Made by a program: the position numbers and the translations under genes. From a bacterium (GTDB lineage: Bacteria > Planctomycetota > UBA11346): DNA of 49,158 bases. Shown piece by piece: positions 44,807-49,158 of this stretch. The number at the start of each line of letters is the position of its first letter. Position 1 is the first letter of the stretch. The stretch covers positions 1 to 49,158 of the forward strand of contig JAIFND010000082.1 of NCBI GenBank assembly GCA_020047915.1, read 5' to 3'. The notes under the pieces were generated by a model, which saw nothing but the letters and a program-made list of their open reading frames with translations, was not told the origin of the DNA and did no database searches.

Positions 44807-45043
44807 GGTGGACAGGTCGGCTGGTGCATGACTACGGTGTAGCCCCGCATACCGGCTGCGTCCAGGCGCCGCAGCCTGGGAGAACGGTCAGTGAGCCCGC
44901 CAGCAGCGGACGGTTTCAGATCCAGCGAAGTCCAGGGTTATCTGCACCTGCGCCCGAGAGCGAGGTTGGGGCATGACGCGAGACTCAACCCTGGTGAGAG
45001 ATCGACTGGACCAGGCCGACGGTTGCCCACACTGCCGCGACCC

Positions 45044-46948
45044 GTGAACGAGCCTCCTCCCCCGGATATCCCCTACGTCTCCTCGCGCGCCCGTGGCAGC
45101 GGCCGCAGTGCGGGTTTCCGCCTGCTCTGCGAACTGGGCAGCGTGCGCATGGCGGCCATCCTGATCACCCTGCTCGCTGCGGCGATCAGCGCCGCGACCG
45201 TGTACGAGCGGGCCTATGGCAGCCAGGTGACCACGGTGATGGTGTACCAGGCCTGGTGGTTCACCGCCCTCTTCGCCCTGCTCGCCGCCTGCATCGCCGC
45301 CGCCGTGCTCGTCCGCCTGCCGCTCAAGCGGGCGCAATGGGGCTTCGCCGTCGTCCACCTCGGACTGCTCACCCTGATGGGCGGGTTCTGGATGCATGGG
45401 CATCATCGGCTCGATGGCATGCTCGAAGCCTCGCCGGGGGCCGAGTCATCGCGCATCGAGCTGCCCAGCGATGCGCTCAGCGTGGTCGAGGAACAGCGTC
45501 GGCGTGTGGCCGAGTTCCAGCCCATCGCCGAGGCCGGCTATCCCTCGCTGCTCGGATTCATGCTCTATGACCTGTGGTTCGATCCGCCCCCGCGCGTGAT
45601 GGAACTGCGTCCGGGCCGGCGCCTGATCGACGAGGCCGACCTGCGCGTCGAGTTGACCGGGGTCCTCGACACCGGTGGCAGCGAACTGGGCTTTGCCCAC
45701 GCCACCGAGGGCCGGCCCGCCGCCCTGGTGACGCTGACCGCGCGCACGGCGCAGGACGGCACCGGACAGGTGTTCTCGCGCACCTGGCTGGGGCCCGACC
45801 GCGAAACCATCCTTGATCAGGGCCTGGTGATCGGCTCGCTGATGGTCGCCGCGAGTCCGCATATCGCCGAGGGCTTCGGCGCCCCGCTTCCGCCCGCCTC
45901 CAGCGACGGGGAACTGATCCTCGGCCTGGCTGATCGCGCCGTGCGCGTGCCGGCCGTGCCAGGCTCCACCACCGAGATCGCCAGCGACCTCGCCGTGCGC
46001 ATCGAACGCGTCCTGCGCCAGCCGCGCGCCGAACAGGGCGAACTGGTCGAGGATCCCGCTGCCCGGCTTGACCCGGTGGTCGAGTACAGTTTCGGCCGAG
46101 GGACCGGCGAGGCGCGGACCTGGACCCGCCGCTTCGCCGCCGCCCTGCTGCTCGCCCCGGGCAGTGACGGCTTCCCCGAGGCGCGCTACGAGCATCCGGC
46201 GGTCTATACCCCCAGCGGCGGCCAGGGCGCCTATCTCCAACTGCTCGCCACGCCCGGTGCGGACGGCAGGCCGACCCTGCGGTTACGTTGGTTCACGCGC
46301 AGCAAGGGGCTGGCTGGCAGTGCCGAGGTGCGCGACCGCTGGGCCGGCGACCTCGCCGGCGGCAGCTCTGGACCGATGCAAATCAGTGCCACTGTCGATT
46401 GGCTGCCGCGCTCCCAGCCGTCGCCCGAACCGGTCAGCATGCAGGCCGGCAAGCAGGACCGCGCCACGCGCTGGGCGCGCTTCCGCTTCACCTCCGGCAA
46501 CGACAGCCGCGAACGCTGGTTCCACCGCGACGAGGTCACCACGGTCGAACTCGGCAAGCGTACCTTGTTCGCATCGTATCGTCGGGCCGTGTACGACCTG
46601 CGCGAGCGCAACGGCTTCGCCCTCCGCCTCGAGCGTTTCGACGAGGGCAAGGATCCGGGCGGCATGCGCTCGGCCTCGTTCAGCAGCGAGGTGACCGTCC
46701 TGCCCGGCGGCGGCGAGCCCTACCCCGCGCTGGTGACGATGAACGAACCGCTGCACCACGCCGGCGTCACCATCTACCAGACCGCCTTCCGTCCCGAGAC
46801 CGACGCGCAGGGCAAGCCGACCGGCCGCCAGATCTCGGTCTTCACCGCCGCCACCGATCCCGGCCGCGTGCTCAAGTACCTGGGCAGCCTGCTGCTCGTG
46901 CTCGGCATCATCCTGCTCTACACCCTGCGCCGTGCGAGGCCCGCATGA
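45044..46948 (+). CDS. resB: ResB-like cytochrome c biogenesis protein
   Basis: 634 residues from the GTG at 45044; the frame is open to 44891 but those 51 residues are unlike the family. N-terminal membrane helices (MAAILITLLAAAISAATVY, AWWFTALFALLAACIAAAVL, GFAVVHLGLLTLMGGFW) precede a large periplasmic domain and a C-terminal helix (LGSLLLVLGIILLYTL). It is System II (Ccs), the scaffold that works with CcsA to attach haem to apocytochrome c. The sequence EPLHHAGVTIYQTAF is a conserved ResB segment. The 237-base region upstream, divergent from the sugar importer, holds no clear element. Confidence 0.85.
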   Translation: MNEPPPPDIPYVSSRARGSGRSAGFRLLCELGSVRMAAILITLLAAAISAATVYERAYGSQVTTVMVYQAWWFTALFALLAACIAAAVLVRLPLKRAQWGFAVVHLGLLTLMGGFWMHGHHRLDGMLEASPGAESSRIELPSDALSVVEEQRRRVAEFQPIAEAGYPSLLGFMLYDLWFDPPPRVMELRPGRRLIDEADLRVELTGVLDTGGSELGFAHATEGRPAALVTLTARTAQDGTGQVFSRTWLGPDRETILDQGLVIGSLMVAASPHIAEGFGAPLPPASSDGELILGLADRAVRVPAVPGSTTEIASDLAVRIERVLRQPRAEQGELVEDPAARLDPVVEYSFGRGTGEARTWTRRFAAALLLAPGSDGFPEARYEHPAVYTPSGGQGAYLQLLATPGADGRPTLRLRWFTRSKGLAGSAEVRDRWAGDLAGGSSGPMQISATVDWLPRSQPSPEPVSMQAGKQDRATRWARFRFTSGNDSRERWFHRDEVTTVELGKRTLFASYRRAVYDLRERNGFALRLERFDEGKDPGGMRSASFSSEVTVLPGGGEPYPALVTMNEPLHHAGVTIYQTAFRPETDAQGKPTGRQISVFTAATDPGRVLKYLGSLLLVLGIILLYTLRRARPA

Positions 46949-48757
46949 TCCGAACCGTCCTGCTGCTGCTCGCCGGCTGCCTGCTGTGCGCCAGCGAGGC
47001 GCTCGACCGCCTGCCCGTCCTGCACCAGGGACGGGTGAAGCCCCTGGCCGTCGCCGCCGAGGAGGTCATCACGGCGGTGACCGGGCGTCCGAACTTCGCC
47101 CTGCCGGTGCTGCAGGACGGCCAGCGCATTCCCGGACCTGACCGCATCCCTGCCGTCCGCCTGCTGATGTCGTGGATGGCCGAGCCGCTGGTCTGGCGCG
47201 AGCGTCCCCTCGCCTGGCTGCCCTTCATCCCCCTGCGCGAACAGCTCAAGGTGCCCGGCCAATGGGCCACCCTGCCCGAGCTTGAAGCCGGCCGCAGCCT
47301 GCTGGAAGCGGCCGCCCGCAAGCGTCAGAGCAGCGACACAGGCGGCATGAAGCTGGTGTGGACGGCACTGGACGAATCGGCGATGCAGACCTGGGGGCGG
47401 ATGTGGGAACTCGACGACGCGCTGGCTGGCCGCCCGCTCAGCCTGGCTCCGCTCGTCTTCGACGCCGCCTCCGAGAACTGGGTGCTGCAGCGCGCCATGC
47501 CGCTGATGCAGCGCAGTGGTCGCGGTTGGCACGACCGCGTGCTGCAGCAGGTCCAGGCGCGGGCGTCAGAGCAGCAGGCTGATGCGCTGCGCCGCACCGA
47601 CCCGTGGCTGACCTTCGAGGATGTGGTGTGGCGCCCCGATCCGCTGCTGGGTGGCGAGGGATCCCCCTATCAGACTCTGCTGACGGCCGGAGCGGAACTG
47701 CAGCGCGCCTGGAGCGCTGGCGATGCATCTGCGACCGAGGCGGCGGCCACCCTGCTGACGGCAGAGCTGCGCCGGCTGGGCGAGGCGCATACCGCCTGGC
47801 TGCGCAGCAACGGCGCCAGCCAGGTCGCCGCCTATCCCAGCGCCACGCGAATCGACGCCGAACTCAGCTACCGCCAGGCCCGCCCCTTCACCCTGGCGTG
47901 GATCGTCTTCGCTCTCGGCGGCGTACTCAGCGCCGTCGGCCTGGCTCGCGGCACGCGCGGCTGGATGTGGCGCAGCGGCGTCGCCCTGACCGCGCTCGGC
48001 TGCCTGGCGTGCATCGGCGGCCTCGGCGCCCGCCTGGCGATCAGCTCGTGGGGCGCGGTCACCAACCTGTACGAGACACTGGTTTTCGTCTCGCTGGTCA
48101 CCGGCGTCCTCGGCCTGGTCCTGGCGTGGACCGGCCGGCGTCCGGCCTATGTCGTCGCGGCCGCGATCGGTGCGGCGCTCTGTGCCATGGTCGGCGAGGC
48201 GATGCCGCCCGATCTCGGCTCGCACATCGGCCAGCTCCAGCCGGTGCTACGCTCGAAACTGTGGCTGTGGGTGCACGTGAAGGTCGTGGTCGCCAGCTAC
48301 GCCGCCTTCGTCCTCGCGTGGGTGCTCGGCAACTGGTCGCTGGCCCGCGCCGCCTGGCGCCGCCAACCTGTACCCGCCGACGAGTCCCTGGCGATCTACC
48401 GCTGCCTGCAGGTCGGGGTCGTGCTGATCGCCGCCGGTACCCTGCTGGGCGGCGTGTGGGCGGACCAGGCCTGGGGTCGTTTCTGGGGTTGGGATCCCAA
48501 AGAGGTCTGGGCCCTGGTCATCCTGCTGGTCTATCTCATCCCTCTGCACCTGCGCTACATCGGCGGCGTCGGCCCCACCGGTGATGAGCTGGTACGGCGT
48601 GAACTTCATCCTCGGCGCCGGCCTGCACGCCTACGCCACGGGTAGCGGTTTCGGTTCGGGCGGTCAGCTCATCGTGCTGCCGCTCATCGCTGTGCAGACC
48701 GCCCTGGCGGTGTGGTGGCAGCTGCGGGCGCGGCCGGTGCCTCAGAGCCCGTCGTAG
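46945..48757 (+). pseudogene. ccsA: CcsA-like cytochrome c synthase subunit, apparently frameshifted near the C terminus
   Basis: The ATG overlaps the resB stop. The frame runs to 48645 (566 residues), carrying a long N-terminal periplasmic part and the haem-handling WGWDPKEVW motif. Family-like sequence ends at RYIGGVGPTG; the last 19 residues (DELVRRELHP onward) do not fit. From 48581 the next frame reads VMSWYGVNFILGAGLHAY, the family's expected ending, to a TAG at 48755-48757. The two blocks sit about ten residues closer than in the homologues I recall, so a deletion of roughly 31-32 bases is likely. The second block holds the conserved haem-ligand His. Sequencing error, a real lesion and a functional variant remain open. 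Confidence 0.7.
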
Positions 48758-48970
48758 CTACTCATGCCCATGGGGCCCCATCGCGCGCGATGGGGCGGGC
48801 GCCGAGCTACGGTGGCGGCATACAATCGGCGTAGCCGATGCCGCCACGGGGCGAGGCGGGTCGAGCGCAGCGAGAGCAGGCCCCAGTGGGGCCTGCGGCC
48901 TGGCGAGTCGCAACGCGAGAGCGTTGCGCCGGTAGGCCGGAAAGGCCGTAGGGGCGAAGCCCCTGAACAG
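48758..48970. repeat. Structured intergenic element, family A copy 3 (longest)
   Basis: Between convergent ccsA and the last gene. Stems in order: a 22-base perfect palindrome (48775-48796); bulged hairpin 48812-48847 (GTGGCGGC/GCCGCCAC, bulge ATACA, inner ATCGGC/GCCGAT, loop GTA); a region with GCGCAGC at 48865-48871; 9-bp stem 48876-48896 (GCAGGCCCC, loop AGT); 8-bp stem 48909-48928 (CGCAACGC, loop GAGA); and 48950-48964 (AGGGGC, loop GAA). The bulged hairpin is almost identical to copy 1. Confidence 0.85.
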
Positions 48971-49158
48971 TTAAAGCCCGCCTTCGACCAGTGCCTGAAT
49001 CTCCAGCTGGGCTGCCTGCCAACCGGCTGGGTCCTTCTCAGCGGTGACCAGTGTACCCATCGCACTCGCGTGTCCGCTGCCCTGGTCGTCGAGCGTCCAC
49101 AGGGTCTTGCTGCCGAAGGCGAAGGAGTCGGGGATCCAGTTCGACGCATTCGGCCCCA
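48971..49158 (-). CDS. Unidentified protein, C-terminal fragment; 5' end outside window
   Basis: The frame is open to the window edge and shows 62 codons including the stop. The readable segment contains ASNWIPDSFAFGSKTLWTLD, then DDQGSGHASAMGTLVTAEKD and the terminal AGWQAAQLEIQALVEGGL. The mix of a beta-strand series and a terminal helix might be an SRPBCC-type fold, but that is a guess. It is convergent with ccsA and separated from it by the longest family A element. No function is offered. Confidence 0.5.
   Translation of the reverse strand, partial: GPNASNWIPDSFAFGSKTLWTLDDQGSGHASAMGTLVTAEKDPAGWQAAQLEIQALVEGGL

Noticed and set aside
44891-45043. N-terminal extension of ResB by 51 residues
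   Set aside because: The extension is Arg/Pro-rich and lacks family similarity; the GTG at 45044 fits better, though the region was not otherwise explained.
48570-48590. Programmed ribosomal frameshifting in ccsA
   Set aside because: No slippery heptamer or downstream pseudoknot is evident, and residues also seem missing between the two blocks, which frameshifting alone would not explain.

Overview
The window is about 49 kb of GC-rich bacterial chromosome packed with genes on both strands. Two prepilin-like proteins, one with a C-terminal histidine-spacer-DG signature (H-X9-DG type), a MlaEFD-type lipid transport operon, ResB/CcsA cytochrome c maturation, a TonB-dependent receptor and a eukaryotic-like protein kinase point to a diderm of the Planctomycetes-Verrucomicrobia-Lentisphaerae group, most likely Planctomycetota or Lentisphaerota. 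That placement is inference from gene style; no rRNA or tRNA gene was seen.

Layout. 1-3.8 kb: tail of a COG0523 GTPase and a copper-type TonB receptor locus on the minus strand. 3.8-5.4 kb: hisI and an RlmI-like methyltransferase. 5.4-8.8 kb: an MCE lipid-transport operon (permease, degenerate ATPase, MCE protein, TPR lipoprotein) with four-base start/stop overlaps. 9-11.7 kb: radA, rsfS and ftsY. 11.9-16.1 kb: leuC/leuD flanked by an FHA-histidine-kinase-fold protein and a Ser/Thr kinase. 16.1-19.3 kb: nitroreductase, transglutaminase-like protein, pseudopilin and ferredoxin. 19.6-25.6 kb: accC, accB, nnr, an orphan and ilvD. 25.7-35.3 kb: a five-gene minus-strand fatty-acid operon (acyl-CoA synthetase, thiolase, multifunctional FadJ-like protein, acyl-CoA dehydrogenase, acyltransferase-hydrolase fusion). 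35.4-37.1 kb: thioesterase, a small membrane-anchored protein and a second pseudopilin. 37.3-41.7 kb: GH130 phosphorylase, hisC, dxr and nadK. 41.7-44.8 kb: sugar ABC importer without its ATPase. 45-48.8 kb: resB and a ccsA that looks frameshifted. The window ends in a partial minus-strand gene.

Most of the coding content is ordinary metabolism and housekeeping. The most unusual material is between the genes. Four dispersed copies of one structured element (family A, about 115-215 bp) all sit between convergent genes. Three of them share a bulged hairpin whose stems covary, and all three contain GCGNAGC mini-hairpin motifs. A second class consists of palindromes whose arms are built from 7-, 8- or about 9-base tandem units: two copies of one sequence family after radA and the acyltransferase gene, plus three unrelated sequences with the same architecture at accC/accB, between the fad genes, and beside the GH130 gene. 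Every convergent gene pair in the window that has more than a few bases of space contains one of these elements. Other points worth a second look are an MlaF-like ATPase missing several catalytic motifs, the ccsA lesion, the acyltransferase-hydrolase fusion, and Ala in place of Gly at the prepilin cleavage site of both pilin-like proteins.
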